The notes beneath the pieces are model-generated. The model searched no databases. It was not told the DNA's origin and saw nothing but the letters and a program-made list of their open reading frames with translations. DNA of 64,000 bases from Alkalispirochaeta americana (GTDB taxonomy: Bacteria > Spirochaetota > Spirochaetia > DSM-27196 > Alkalispirochaetaceae), in assembly GCF_900156105.1 (NCBI RefSeq), contig NZ_FTMS01000013.1, positions 1-64,000 of the forward strand, given 5' to 3'. Below, piece by piece: positions 16,670-26,491 of this stretch (position 1 is its first letter; each line of letters begins with the position of its first letter). Made by a program: the position numbers and the translations under genes.

Positions 16670-17959
16670 TTACATCATTCCGAATCTTCTTGGCAGAAAA
16701 AGCACAACATCTGGAATATAGGTAATTATCAAGAGCACCCCTATCATAGCGAGCACTGGAAAAAGAATCTCACGCATCACTTCTTTCAGCGAAGTATTCG
16801 ATATTGACGATGTGATAAATAAAAGCATGCCAAAGGGTGGAGTGGACAAACCGACCATCATGTTAAAAGTCACAACCAGTCCAAAGTGTATCAAATCGAT
16901 TCCCAGAGCGCGTGCCACGGGAATGAGAATAGGAACAAAAATCAACTGGATTGTCGATGTATCGATAACCATTCCCAAAAGCAGGATCACTCCGTTGACC
17001 AGAAGAAGAAAGACCCAGGGGCTATTTGATATAGAGAGGATCCAGGTGCCCAGGGAAGCTGCAATTTGTTCCCTTGCAACAATGTACGAGATGACCGCTG
17101 CAGCTCCTATCATGATACTGGTCGCGCCAATATCGCGGATCGAGTTCTTCATGATCTGCCAGAGATCACTCCATCCGAGGGCTCGATAGACACCCACCGA
17201 GACGATCAGTGCATACAGCCCCGCGATTGCACCCGCTTCGGTGGGCGTCATCACTCCCGTGTAGATCCCTGCAAGGAGAATGACAGGCGTGAGCAATGCG
17301 GGCAGGGCCTGCAACGTCAGCGCGAGAAAGAGATGAAGCCCCAGCCACTTCCCTCGCGGATAGCTCCTGACGGCGGCGATAATCGAGATGTAAACCATCA
17401 GGAAAACCGTGAGCAATAGAGCCGGGATCATCCCCCCCAGAAAGAGGGCCCCCACGGAGGTTCCCGAGAGCATTGCATAGATAACAAGAGGAATGCTGGG
17501 CGGAAAAATCGGCCCGATCGTGGCGGAGGCAGCTGTGATAGCACAGGAGAAGGGTGGATCAAACCCTGCGTCGTTCATTGCCTCTATCTCGATCTTTCCC
17601 AATCCCGCTGCATCGGCAATGGCGGAACCTGTCATACCGGCAAAAATGAGCGATGCCAGGACATTCACGTGCCCCAGGGCTCCCCGCATCCCTCCACAGA
17701 GGGCATCGGCAAAGCGGAAGATCATCGCCGTAATTTTTCCGGAGTTCATCACATTTGCCGTAAAGATAAAGAGAGGAACCGCAATAATGACAAAGTTTGT
17801 GAAATAGGTATTCACTACCTGGTTTGCGACCATGCCGAGATCTGCACCCCGGAGGATAAAATATCCGACTGAAGAAACCAGCATACCCAGAGCGATCGGC
17901 ATGCGCAAAAAGAAAATCAGGACAAACAATACAAGGGCAGCAAAAACTGGCAAACTCAT
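16670..17959 (-). CDS. dctM: TRAP transporter large permease (DctM)
   Basis: A 429-residue, very hydrophobic protein with about 12 membrane segments and DctM features: LRMPIALGMLVSSVGYF at the N-terminus, the GMTGSAIADAAGLGKIEI segment (around residue 110), SATIGPIFPPSIPLVIYAM, and TPPFGMLLFITSS near the end. It forms the ion-coupled transport channel of a TRAP system in the inner membrane. Its ATG overlaps the stop of the small-subunit gene (ATGA), so the subunits are made together. Substrate is set by the DctP receptor and, by context, is an acid handled by the downstream DapA-family enzyme. Confidence 0.92.
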   Translation of the reverse strand: MSLPVFAALVLFVLIFFLRMPIALGMLVSSVGYFILRGADLGMVANQVVNTYFTNFVIIAVPLFIFTANVMNSGKITAMIFRFADALCGGMRGALGHVNVLASLIFAGMTGSAIADAAGLGKIEIEAMNDAGFDPPFSCAITAASATIGPIFPPSIPLVIYAMLSGTSVGALFLGGMIPALLLTVFLMVYISIIAAVRSYPRGKWLGLHLFLALTLQALPALLTPVILLAGIYTGVMTPTEAGAIAGLYALIVSVGVYRALGWSDLWQIMKNSIRDIGATSIMIGAAAVISYIVAREQIAASLGTWILSISNSPWVFLLLVNGVILLLGMVIDTSTIQLIFVPILIPVARALGIDLIHFGLVVTFNMMVGLSTPPFGMLLFITSSISNTSLKEVMREILFPVLAMIGVLLIITYIPDVVLFLPRRFGMM

Positions 17960-18525
17960 CGAAAAATCTCCGTCGCGTCGATATTCTGGGAAGCTTCCAC
18001 AGACTCTCGAATAATTTCTGATACCGCATGATCGGAACTATCTTCGATATCACCCCGCATAACACGTATGTCCTCGTACAGTTCGGGCACGATGTAGCAG
18101 ATAGAAGAAATCAATAAATATAAAAAGGGGAGAAAAGCAACGGTGTATGATACCCTGAATACAGCTGTACGTTGAAATCCTACAAAGAGAGCGTATTTAA
18201 ACGATGGCACAATTAACAAAAACAGGGCGGACGCAATAAGAGCGTTTCCGGCAAACCGCAGGAGAGCCGCCACCCGGGGGGGAGCCATGTCATACACCAT
18301 GGTAAACTTTACATGTCCTTTTTCCCTCATGGTGTAACTGGCACCAAAGATCACAACCCAGACAAAGCTGAGAACAATTACTTCCTGAGTCCAGGTCAGG
18401 GGTGAACGCAGGACATATCGAAAAAAAACCTGCAAGAGAAAAGTACCGAACATGACAAAAAATGCCCCAATCGGTACGTATATCTCAAAGAAATTTGTTA
18501 TGAGCCGCAAGGCGTTCTTCAGCAT
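17956..18525 (-). CDS. dctQ: TRAP transporter small permease (DctQ)
   Basis: The 189-residue protein (from the ATG preceded by AGAGG/GAAGAG; a longer frame starts upstream without support) has four predicted membrane helices and the DctQ signature around SPLTWTQEVIVLSFVWVVIFGA. It bridges DctP and DctM. The gene overlaps dctM by four bases. The polar C-terminal tail of about 30 residues is longer than usual but unremarkable. Confidence 0.88.
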   Translation of the reverse strand: MLKNALRLITNFFEIYVPIGAFFVMFGTFLLQVFFRYVLRSPLTWTQEVIVLSFVWVVIFGASYTMREKGHVKFTMVYDMAPPRVAALLRFAGNALIASALFLLIVPSFKYALFVGFQRTAVFRVSYTVAFLPFLYLLISSICYIVPELYEDIRVMRGDIEDSSDHAVSEIIRESVEASQNIDATEIFR

Positions 18526-18620
18526 TCTATTAACTCTTCTTCCTCTTCCAAAAACACAACCGGCAGGGACCTTCCCGTATCTCGGAAAGATTCCTGCCGA
18601 AATCAACAACCTCGGTAGAT

Positions 18621-19628
18621 TTATCGATCTACAGCCTGGACCCGCTCAAAGAGATCCATATCCCAGGATCTGGAAAAGGGAGATTCCAAATACTGCTCCA
18701 GTACATGAGAGCGGAAGGCATCGATATCAGCCTCGTAGACCTTCATTCCCGCACTTCTGAAGTACTCGATCAACTCTGCTTCTGCCTTGATGTTAGTTGC
18801 ATCGCAATGTGCAATTCCGGCACGAACGCCCTCCAGGATCCACTCCCTTTGCTGATCATTCAAGGACTGCCATTTGGCTTCATTGATTGCAGGCCACACA
18901 CTGTCAACGACATGATTGGTAAGACTGATAGAGCGGGTAACTTCATAGAACATCGCATTTCGCGTTGTGGGCAGCGGGTTATCCTGACCATCCACCGTCC
19001 GGGTCTGCAGCGCCATGTAGAGCTCGGAAAAAGAGATCGGCGTCGGGTTTGCACCCAGGGCACGGCCCAGAAACAACCAGGCATCGGAGTTGGGCATCCG
19101 GAGATTCACTCCTCGCAAGTCAGCAGGAGTTTTCACAGGGCGATCCTCAACAAGGTTGATCTGCCGTGTTCCGAGATACTGTGCTCCCAGGGGACGAATT
19201 CCCTGCTCCCGGGCGATCCGGTCAAAGGCTTCCTGTCCTACTTCCCCATTCAGAACTTCCGACATGTGGCCGTAACTGCCAAACATGTATCCCGCAGTAA
19301 ACATGGAAACCCAGGGAGAACCATCGGTCAACCAGGGGGCCGCAATTGCCGTCATATCGGCCTGCCCTGATCGCACAGCCGAAAGCTCCTGTTCCTGGCG
19401 GAAGAGGGAAGCAGAATCGTAGGCCAGAATCTTAATCGTTCCTCCTGACAGCTCCTCCACAGTCTCCTTGAAGACATACATGGCCTGAGTGTGTGCATCT
19501 CCGGGAACTGCTGTCATTGTGTAGATGATCTCGATCGGCTTCTCCGACGAGGATTCACCACTTCCACCCGCAAAGACAGAAAAAGATACAAACGAGAGAG
19601 CGAGCACCGCAACAAAATAGTTTTTCAA
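18621..19628 (-). CDS. dctP: TRAP transporter solute receptor (DctP)
   Basis: The 335-residue periplasmic receptor has a signal peptide ending FAGGSGESS, a spirochaete-type junction, and the DctP fold: ALQTRTVDGQDNPLPT carries the conserved segment and GVNLRMPNSDAWLFLGRAL includes the Arg that binds the substrate carboxylate. The start is TTG with GGGGAGG five to six bases upstream. It captures a carboxylated solute for DctQM. It follows the GntR-type regulator gene by 62 bases that hold a palindrome. Confidence 0.9.
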   Translation of the reverse strand: MKNYFVAVLALSFVSFSVFAGGSGESSSEKPIEIIYTMTAVPGDAHTQAMYVFKETVEELSGGTIKILAYDSASLFRQEQELSAVRSGQADMTAIAAPWLTDGSPWVSMFTAGYMFGSYGHMSEVLNGEVGQEAFDRIAREQGIRPLGAQYLGTRQINLVEDRPVKTPADLRGVNLRMPNSDAWLFLGRALGANPTPISFSELYMALQTRTVDGQDNPLPTTRNAMFYEVTRSISLTNHVVDSVWPAINEAKWQSLNDQQREWILEGVRAGIAHCDATNIKAEAELIEYFRSAGMKVYEADIDAFRSHVLEQYLESPFSRSWDMDLFERVQAVDR

Positions 19629-19655
19629 AACAACCTCCCCAATTCTGGTAATTAT

Positions 19656-19670
19656 CGTTATAAAATAACG
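19656..19670. promoter_or_regulatory. Palindrome between gntR and dctP
   Basis: CGTTAT-AAA-ATAACG is a perfect palindrome 28-42 bases upstream of dctP. It could be the operator of the adjacent FadR-type regulator. Confidence 0.4.
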
Positions 19671-19690
19671 GTTTGATTCTGATTTATCGC

Positions 19691-20413
19691 TTACTTATCT
19701 GGATTTTCAATTGAATCGTATATAGTTACATTTTCGTGAGAAGCGCGGAGATGATCGCTTATCGCACTTTCTGCTTTATCGGGATCCCCTGATTCAATGG
19801 CATTAACAACCAAATTGTGATGTTTCAGGCAATCTTCTATCCCGCCTCGCAACAACACGCCTTTACTCATATACTCGCGGGTCAGGGTGGTCATCACCTC
19901 AACGAACATTTCGAGAAGAATGTTTTTACCCGCCCGAGCGATTGCAATATGGAAAGACGAGTCGTATTCGACCCTCTCGTCCACAGAAAGACTTCGATCC
20001 TCCATGCGAGCAACTATCTCTCGCAACCGCGCGACTTCTTCGGCAGTGATGTGAACCGCAGCAAGACGGCAAGCAGCCACTTCCAGGATATGTCGCAGTT
20101 CGTGGAGATCCTCGTTATCAACTTCATCGATCTCAATGATTCGCTGGAGGGCACTCGAAACTGTCTCCAGTTTTGGTTTTGTGATATAGGACCCACCCCC
20201 GTTGCGAAGGTCAATCAGACCCCGCTCCTTGAGAATCTTCAGCCCCTCCCTGACCACAGTGCGGCTCACCTGAAAGCGCTTGGCCAGCTCCTGCTCCGAC
20301 GGCAATTTCCGGATCAGCTCTGAGTCCTTCGCGATGATTGCCCGTTCCAGGCTATCCGCGATTTGCTCATACAGGTTCGTCCTCTTTATTTCATAGTTTG
20401 TCTCGACCACCAC
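19691..20413 (-). CDS. GntR-family (FadR subfamily) transcriptional regulator
   Basis: The N-terminal winged helix (about residues 12-78) is typical: KLPSEQELAKRFQVSRTVVRE followed by LKILKERGLIDLRNGGGSY. The all-helical FCD effector domain follows, with the metal-binding residues in ELRHILEVAACRLAA (Asp/His set further in YDSSFHIAIARAG and LKHHNLVVNAI). FadR-type members sense small carboxylates and usually repress neighbouring transport and catabolic genes. Here it heads the TRAP-aldolase operon and is divergent from an FGGY kinase. Two ACCTGTC copies nine bases apart upstream (around 20444-20459) may be operator half-sites. Confidence 0.9.
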   Translation of the reverse strand: MVVETNYEIKRTNLYEQIADSLERAIIAKDSELIRKLPSEQELAKRFQVSRTVVREGLKILKERGLIDLRNGGGSYITKPKLETVSSALQRIIEIDEVDNEDLHELRHILEVAACRLAAVHITAEEVARLREIVARMEDRSLSVDERVEYDSSFHIAIARAGKNILLEMFVEVMTTLTREYMSKGVLLRGGIEDCLKHHNLVVNAIESGDPDKAESAISDHLRASHENVTIYDSIENPDK

Positions 20414-20465
20414 ATCTCCTCAAAATACCCGGAAAAATCTGTTTACCTGTCCACCTGTCATACAG

Positions 20466-20497
20466 ATTATAGTCACATGGCTTTTCTGATCCGTCAA
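20466..20497 (-). promoter_or_regulatory. Possible gntR promoter
   Basis: On the minus strand a perfect TATAAT (20471-20466) and a TTGACG (20497-20492) lie 20 bases apart. The spacing is too long for a standard promoter, so the -35 assignment is doubtful, but the -10 is strong. The two ACCTGTC repeats lie just downstream. Confidence 0.35.
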
Positions 20498-20620
20498 CAT
20501 GTTTCTTCGCAAATTGCCCTGTACCTGCTTCTCCCTTCCCGTGATATCATTCTGCGGGGTTCCTCCGGAGGAACTGACCCGATCATACCGGGGAACCGGT
20601 CATAGCAAGGAGAAAACACG

Positions 20621-22186
20621 ATGAACAAACAAGAGCTGGTTCTTGGCATAGAGCTCGGATCAACACGAATAAAGACAGTCCTGATCGATTCGGACTGGAA
20701 ACCCGTCGCATCGGGCTCCTATACCTGGCAGGATTCCCAGGTCGATGGATTCTGGTCCTACCCATTGGACGATGCCTGGCAGGGTTTAAAAACCTCCGTG
20801 CAGACCCTCCTGGGGAACTACGCCAAGTGCTGCCCCGATAAAACCCCACGCATCGCTGCGGCCGGCATAAGCGGCATGATGCACGGCTATTTACCCCTCG
20901 ACGCCCGGGACAATCTTCTGGCCCCCTTCCGCACCTGGCGCAATAACAGGACCCAAAAGGCCTCGCAGGAACTGAGCGAAATCTTTCAGTTTCCCATCCC
21001 GCAGCGCTGGAGCATCGCCCACCTCTACGAGGCCATACTCAACAAGGAATCCCATGTTCCTCACCTCGCCCGCCTCACCACTCTGGCAGGATACATTCAC
21101 TACAAGCTCACGGGACGGTTTGCCCTGGGGATCAACGAAGCATCCGGCATGTTCCCCGTGGACCCCGAGACGATGACCTACAATACAACATACGTGAACC
21201 TCTTCGACTCGCTGCTCGAAAAGGCGAATGTTCCCTTCCGACTCCTGGACATACTCCCCGAGGTTCTTCCCCACGGTACAGAAGCAGGACGACTTCTGGA
21301 TAGCGTCGCTCCTGACCTTGATCCTACGGGGACCGTTTCTGCGGAAACGCCCCTTTGCCCCCCCGAAGGTGATGCGGGCACAGGAATGATCGCCACGAAC
21401 AGCATCCGCCCACGAACTGCGAATGTCTCTGCCGGAACCTCGGCCTTTGCCATGGTGGTCCTCGAACAACCCCTTTCGGGGCATCACGAGGCGATCGATG
21501 TTTTTCTCACACCCGATGGCAAGAGCGTAGCCATGGCTCACTCGAACAACTGCACCTCCGATCTCAACGACTGGATCTCCCTCCTCACCGAAACTTCCTG
21601 CGCCCTTGGCGCTCCGGCCTCCACGAACGACAGCTTCTCAACGCTTCTACCCCTGGCCCTTCAGGGGGATTCCGATGCAGGAGGGCTCACGGTGATTCCC
21701 TACCGGTCAGGCGAGCACCTGACGGGGTTCACAGACGGTCTCCCCCTGTTTCTCCGCTCACCCGGCGCACGCTTCTCCGCAGCAAACCTCATGCGGGCAC
21801 ACCTGTTCTCGGCTCTTACTGCCATGCGCATCGGCCTTGACGTTCTGCGCGATCGAGAGGGGGCTGCTCTGGAACGAATTACCGGTCATGGGGGGTTCTT
21901 CACCACCCCGGTGGTAGGACAGAGGATTGCTGCTGCAGTTATCGGATGCGATTGTTCGGTCATGGAGACCGCAGGAGAGGGCGGTTCCTGGGGGATGGCG
22001 CTGCTCGCAGCTTTTCTGAAAGACCGTGGCGGGAATCTTCCTGACTACCTGGATAGAGTTTTCGCCGGAGCATCGATACAGACTGTCTCGCCCACACCGG
22101 AAGATCTGGAGGGGTTCGCAAAGTATTACAGTCGATACAAAGCAGCCCTCGCCTCCGAGCGAAGTGCTGTTGACGCCCTGACCTGA
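20621..22186 (+). CDS. FGGY-family carbohydrate kinase
   Basis: A 521-residue ASKHA kinase: phosphate-1 loop GIELGSTRIKTVLID, substrate region AAAGISGMMHGYLPLD with FRTWRNNRT, phosphate-2 loop NVSAGTSAFAMVV, and adenosine region ITGHGGFFTTPVVGQRIAAAV with GEGGSWGMALLA. It belongs to a distinct FGGY branch, not the ribulokinase-like branch of the kinases at 2.4-5.7 kb. AAGGAG precedes the ATG. It is transcribed divergently from the GntR-TRAP operon and ends just before a REP-like hairpin. The substrate is likely a keto-sugar of the same catabolic unit, but this is inference. Confidence 0.85.
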   Translation: MNKQELVLGIELGSTRIKTVLIDSDWKPVASGSYTWQDSQVDGFWSYPLDDAWQGLKTSVQTLLGNYAKCCPDKTPRIAAAGISGMMHGYLPLDARDNLLAPFRTWRNNRTQKASQELSEIFQFPIPQRWSIAHLYEAILNKESHVPHLARLTTLAGYIHYKLTGRFALGINEASGMFPVDPETMTYNTTYVNLFDSLLEKANVPFRLLDILPEVLPHGTEAGRLLDSVAPDLDPTGTVSAETPLCPPEGDAGTGMIATNSIRPRTANVSAGTSAFAMVVLEQPLSGHHEAIDVFLTPDGKSVAMAHSNNCTSDLNDWISLLTETSCALGAPASTNDSFSTLLPLALQGDSDAGGLTVIPYRSGEHLTGFTDGLPLFLRSPGARFSAANLMRAHLFSALTAMRIGLDVLRDREGAALERITGHGGFFTTPVVGQRIAAAVIGCDCSVMETAGEGGSWGMALLAAFLKDRGGNLPDYLDRVFAGASIQTVSPTPEDLEGFAKYYSRYKAALASERSAVDALT

Positions 22187-22195
22187 TATCTTCCA

Positions 22196-22234
22196 GGTGC
22201 GGTGGGGGTATCCCGAAGGAACCCCCGCCGTACC
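22196..22234. repeat. REP-like palindromic hairpin, copy 2
   Basis: GGGGGT-a-TCC-CGAA-GGA-ACCCCC with flanking GCGG/CCGC pairing gives a long hairpin. It lies between two convergent genes and shares its core with copy 1 at 14821-14854. It may serve as a bidirectional transcription end or be a dispersed palindromic repeat. Confidence 0.55.
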
Positions 22235-22241
22235 GTCTGGG

Positions 22242-23735
22242 TCATGTCCTCTCCGGGGCGGTCTCGACACGGTTGCGCCCGCGCTGTTTTGCCAGATACA
22301 GGGCCTGATCCGCCTCGGTATAAACCCGGTGGAAGAGGTCCTCGTCGCTCACGCCGTCCTGAACACGCAGCGGGGCCACACCAAAGCTCGCCGTCACCGG
22401 GGAAACAGCCTCCCCCCCGGGAACAGGACAGTCCATGATCGCACAGCGGATCTTCTCCGCAACCTGGATCGCCCCCTCCGGGTTTGTGTCGGGCAGGAGG
22501 AGCGCAAACTCCTCTCCTCCGAACCTCCCGGCGTGATCGGTGCTCCGCAGCTGTTCCTGGATCACCCGGGAGACCCCCACGAGAACAGCGTCTCCCCCAG
22601 GGTGTCCGCAGGTATCGTTGATATTCTTGAAGTAGTCCAGATCCAGGATAACCAGGAAGGCCGGCTCTCCCGTCCGCCTCGTCCGGGCAAGTTCGTTCTG
22701 AACAAGGGTATTAAAGCGCAACCGGTTATTCAGACCAGTCAAGGAATCCTGACCGGCAAGTTCTTCAAGCCGCCGAGCCTGCTCGTTTATTTGCTTGCTC
22801 GCCCCCCGAACGATCAGGATGACCACCGCAGAAAAGAATATTGTGAGAACACCACCAGCCAGGAGGCTGTTGAGAACCGTGGCCCGGGCCCGGGCCGCCA
22901 CAACCTCCCCTGTCTTCTCCAGCACCAGGTAGGTGTTCCACTCGTCGGAATGGCTCGCCCAGATCAGGGGACCACCCACCCCTCGGGGCTCCAGAACCAT
23001 ATAGTCTTTTCCGACCTGGTTCCGGGAAAGAAGCTCTCTTACGGGGATTCCCCAGACATCGTCCATATTTGTTCCGGACCGGACCAGCTACTCATCCCCG
23101 GCATAGACAATCCGCCCGTCACGCCGCGCCATGTAAACGTTTACACCCGGAAGCTGACCAAAGGAAAGGAGCGTTCGCGTGAAATCCTCCGCCAGAACTC
23201 CTCCGCCGGTTACACCCAGAAAGGAACCATCCTTGTCGAAAATAGGCACATTGACCCACATCAGGACCTGGCCCTTTTCAGGATAGTACCAGGCGTCGAT
23301 ATTCGTCTCTACCAGGCTATCCCGATACAGGTAATACCAGCCGTCGCGATCCTGATTATCCGGATCAAGCACCAGGGTGCGCCCGTCAGTACTGTAAAAG
23401 GTCTCGGTGAGATCACTCACAATACTGGTTTCGATCATGTCGAAGCGGGTCCGGACGCTCTCGAGAAAAAAGCGAAGCTCCTCTTCATCCTCCTCGCCCC
23501 CCCGTATCCAGTCACGAAGAAGGCCGTCCCGGAGCAACTCTTCCCCCACCCGATGATACTGCGAGGCAGTGCGATCGAGATGAGCTGCAACGGCCATGCC
23601 CAGAGGACGAATCTCGTGGTCACGAATAAAGTTGCGTGTCCGCTCACCTTCCTGCAGAGCATGAAAACCCGTAAGGGCACAGAACCCCAGAATTATCGAC
23701 AGGCTGATCACAACAAAGAACCGGGTCTTGATCAA
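22242..23735 (-). pseudogene. Membrane-anchored sensor diguanylate cyclase (dCACHE-like + GGDEF), interrupted by an amber codon
   Basis: Two halves lie in the same frame, split only by TAG at 23088-23090. The first half (TTG start with AAGGAG) has an N-terminal membrane helix and a periplasmic sensor with NQDRDGWYY and FDKDGSFLGVTGGGVL, typical of Cache domains. The second half finishes the sensor, then a membrane helix (ILIVRGAS end), and a complete GGDEF domain: DSLTGLNNRL, DLDYFKNIND, active motif RFGGEEFALLL, and the inhibitory RSTD five residues before GGEEF. If read through, it would make cyclic di-GMP in response to a periplasmic ligand. The break may be a recent mutation or a sequencing error; the second half alone also has internal start codons. 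Confidence 0.8.
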
Positions 23736-23908
23736 GCGCTACTCCTTGGGGAAACAGATCAGGCCCCGCTCGGGTTTTACCTGTTTTCCTCCACACTTTA
23801 CTGATCGTCCCGGGGACTGTCAAATCCAGGATTCGTCCGGTGATGATCGAGAGTTTCCTCCTTTCAGGGTGGCGCGAACGCGCCTGATCCCCTTAAACTG
23901 AAGGGTAA

Positions 23909-26485
23909 ATGGAGAAGCCCCGGGATTCATCGGAAGAACAATTACGACGTGTCGCCCTGCTTCACCGGTTTACCGGCACAGGCCTCTGGGAACTCACCCT
24001 GGCCACGGGCCACCTTTTCTGGTCTCCCGAGTGCGAGGAGATCTTCGGCCTCGCTGAAGGCTCCTTCGAGGGAACCCTGGGTGCATTTCTCCGACGGATT
24101 CACCCCCGGGACCGTGCCAAGGTTCTTCGCCTTCACAAGCCCGTGACAACCCTGCCCGAAGGAAACTCCCTGAATTGCGAACACCGCATTATTCGCAACG
24201 ACGGCGTCCTGCGGTGGGTCGAGCAATCGGCCGGGGTGATCCGCAACACCACGGGCAGGCCCACCCACGTACTTGGCCTGATCAGGGACATCACCGGGCG
24301 CAAGGAGACCGAACTGGAGCTGGAAGCATCCACGAGATTCCAGCAGATGGTAAGCGAAATATCCACTCACCTTGTCGGGGTCTCCCGGGAGAGCTTCTCC
24401 AGAACCGTTCAATCCATGCTCGCCAAGGCAGGCCACTTTTTCGGCGCCGACCGCAGCTACCTCTTCGAGTTTTCCCCGGATCACCCCAACCTGAGTAACA
24501 GCCACGAGTGGTGCGCCCCGGGGATCGAATCACTCCAGGAACAACGCCAGAATCTCCCCTTGCAAACCTTTCCCTGGGCCCATGAGCAACTCCTGCGGGG
24601 AGATGTTCTCCTGATCGAGGATATGGATCGTCTTCCCCGGGAGGCCCGGACTGAACAGCAGGAGTTCCAGCGCCAGGGAATACGATCCCTGCTCTGCGTA
24701 CCGGTGATGGTGGGGGAAAAGGTCCAGGGGTTCTTCGGTTTTGACGCAGTGCGAATCCATCGCCACTGGAGCAACCGGGAGATATCCCTGCTCCAGGTCC
24801 TGGCCAACACCCTGGCAAGCGCCCTTCAACGGCTCCAGGCCGAGGAATCGCTCCACCAGGCCAAGGAGGCCGCCGAACGGGCAAACAGGGCCAAGTCGCA
24901 TTTTCTCTCCAATATGAGCCACGAGATCCGCACCCCCCTGAACGGGGTGATCGGCTTCACCGAACTCCTTCTCAAAACACAGCTGGACGACACCCAGCGG
25001 ACCTACGCAGAAGCCGCCATCACCTCAGGCAAGAGCCTTCTGGCGGTCATCAACGATATCCTGGATCTCTCCAAAATCGAGGCAGGAAAACTCGAGGTGG
25101 ACACGGTGGAGACCGATCTGCCCAAGGTGGTAGCAGAAGCAGCAGAGATCATCTCCTGGCAGGCTTTCCAGAAAGGCCTGGAGGTGCTGATGAACTGCAG
25201 CCCCAGGCTCCCGCGAAGGGTCCTTGCCGACCCGATGCGGCTGAAACAGATTCTTGTCAATCTTTTGAGCAACGCCGTAAAGTTCACCGACCAGGGCGAG
25301 GTTGAGCTCAAGGTCCGGTGCGGGCCGGGGCCGGAAGGGCACTGCCGGTGCACCTTTCAGGTCCGTGATACGGGAATCGGCATTTCGCCCGACCAACAGG
25401 GAAACCTTTTTCGCGCCTTTTCCCAGGGCGATACCTCCACTACTCGCCGCTTTGGCGGCACCGGACTGGGCTTGATCATCTCGCACCGGCTGGCCCGCGC
25501 CATGGGGGGCGAGATCAGCCTGGAAAGCAGCCCCGGCCAAGGAAGCACCTTCGGCTTTACCCTGGATCTGCCCGTTTTGCCGGGCGAGTCCGGAAATCCT
25601 GATATGCCCTGCAAGCACACCCTCCCCCTCAAAAAAGCCCTTATTGTCGACGACAACGCCACGAGCCGCTCCATTTTGAAGGACCTTCTCTCCTGCTGGG
25701 GCGTGCCCGGCCAGGACTGCCCCGACGGGCTCTCGGCACTGCGCCATCTGGAAGAGAACCTTCACTACGATCTTGTCATTATGGACTATCACATGCCCGT
25801 TCTGGACGGCCTTCAGACGATCCGCCACCTCCACGACGACCTGGGCTACAACCAGGGAACCTGTCGGCTGGTGCTCCTCCACAGTCCCTCGGACGATCCC
25901 GCGATTCTTGAGGAGGCACGCCGCCTGGGGGTGGATGTTCTTCTCCCCAAGCCGGTCCGGGGCGAGGAGCTTTTTTCGCGTCTGAGCCAGCTCACCCGGC
26001 CCGACCAGGAGACGCCCGACGAGGAGACAGCCAACCAGGAGATACCCGACGAGGAGGGTGCCTCCGTCGCCTCTGGCCCGGAAATTCCCGCGACAGCAGA
26101 GAAGCACCTTTTGATCGCTGAAGACTCCCGCACCAACATGATGCTGGTCAAGGCGATCATCCGTCAAATCTCACCTGCCTGGGTGATCCACGAAGCGGTC
26201 AACGGCCTGGAAGCTGTCGAGATCGCTCTCAGAACCCCCCTGGATCTTATTTTGATGGATGTGCAAATGCCCGAATGCGACGGACTGGAGGCAACCCGAC
26301 AAATCAAGGCCCAACGATCAACACCAATTCTGGCACTCACCGCGGGAGCCACCACAGAGGAACGAGACCGCTGTTATGTCGCAGGCATGGAGGGGTTTAT
26401 CACCAAGCCGATCAACCGGGATGAACTGGAAAAACAGCTTCGGAGGCGTCTGGAAGAACCATCTCCTGAAAAAGGAAAGGCGTAA
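23909..26485 (+). CDS. Hybrid sensor histidine kinase (PAS-GAF-HisKA-HATPase-REC-REC)
   Basis: The 858-residue cytoplasmic kinase has no membrane segment. A PAS/PAC domain (about 20-135, ending VLGLIRDITGRK) is followed by a GAF domain (about 150-315), a coiled linker, the HisKA box with the phospho-His at 338 (SNMSHEIRTPLNG), and the HATPase domain with N-box LLSNAVKFTDQGE and G-boxes DTGIGI/GGTGLGL. Receiver 1 (around 570-690) has its Asp in LVIMDYHMP; receiver 2 (about 735-850) in LILMDVQMP. An acidic repeat-rich linker (DQETPDEET, NQEIPDEEG) joins the receivers. It lies seven bases before a second hybrid kinase and leads the signalling cluster. Confidence 0.92.
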   Translation: MEKPRDSSEEQLRRVALLHRFTGTGLWELTLATGHLFWSPECEEIFGLAEGSFEGTLGAFLRRIHPRDRAKVLRLHKPVTTLPEGNSLNCEHRIIRNDGVLRWVEQSAGVIRNTTGRPTHVLGLIRDITGRKETELELEASTRFQQMVSEISTHLVGVSRESFSRTVQSMLAKAGHFFGADRSYLFEFSPDHPNLSNSHEWCAPGIESLQEQRQNLPLQTFPWAHEQLLRGDVLLIEDMDRLPREARTEQQEFQRQGIRSLLCVPVMVGEKVQGFFGFDAVRIHRHWSNREISLLQVLANTLASALQRLQAEESLHQAKEAAERANRAKSHFLSNMSHEIRTPLNGVIGFTELLLKTQLDDTQRTYAEAAITSGKSLLAVINDILDLSKIEAGKLEVDTVETDLPKVVAEAAEIISWQAFQKGLEVLMNCSPRLPRRVLADPMRLKQILVNLLSNAVKFTDQGEVELKVRCGPGPEGHCRCTFQVRDTGIGISPDQQGNLFRAFSQGDTSTTRRFGGTGLGLIISHRLARAMGGEISLESSPGQGSTFGFTLDLPVLPGESGNPDMPCKHTLPLKKALIVDDNATSRSILKDLLSCWGVPGQDCPDGLSALRHLEENLHYDLVIMDYHMPVLDGLQTIRHLHDDLGYNQGTCRLVLLHSPSDDPAILEEARRLGVDVLLPKPVRGEELFSRLSQLTRPDQETPDEETANQEIPDEEGASVASGPEIPATAEKHLLIAEDSRTNMMLVKAIIRQISPAWVIHEAVNGLEAVEIALRTPLDLILMDVQMPECDGLEATRQIKAQRSTPILALTAGATTEERDRCYVAGMEGFITKPINRDELEKQLRRRLEEPSPEKGKA

Positions 26486-26491
26486 CGAGCC

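Noticed and set aside
23088-23090. TAG in the GGDEF gene as pyrrolysine
   Set aside because: No pyl genes are seen and the site lies in a sensor domain with no precedent for pyrrolysine.
22197-23804. A 535-codon open frame antisense to the GGDEF gene
   Set aside because: The minus strand has clear Cache and GGDEF motifs in one frame, so the plus-strand frame is a shadow, despite the amber codon that breaks the real gene.
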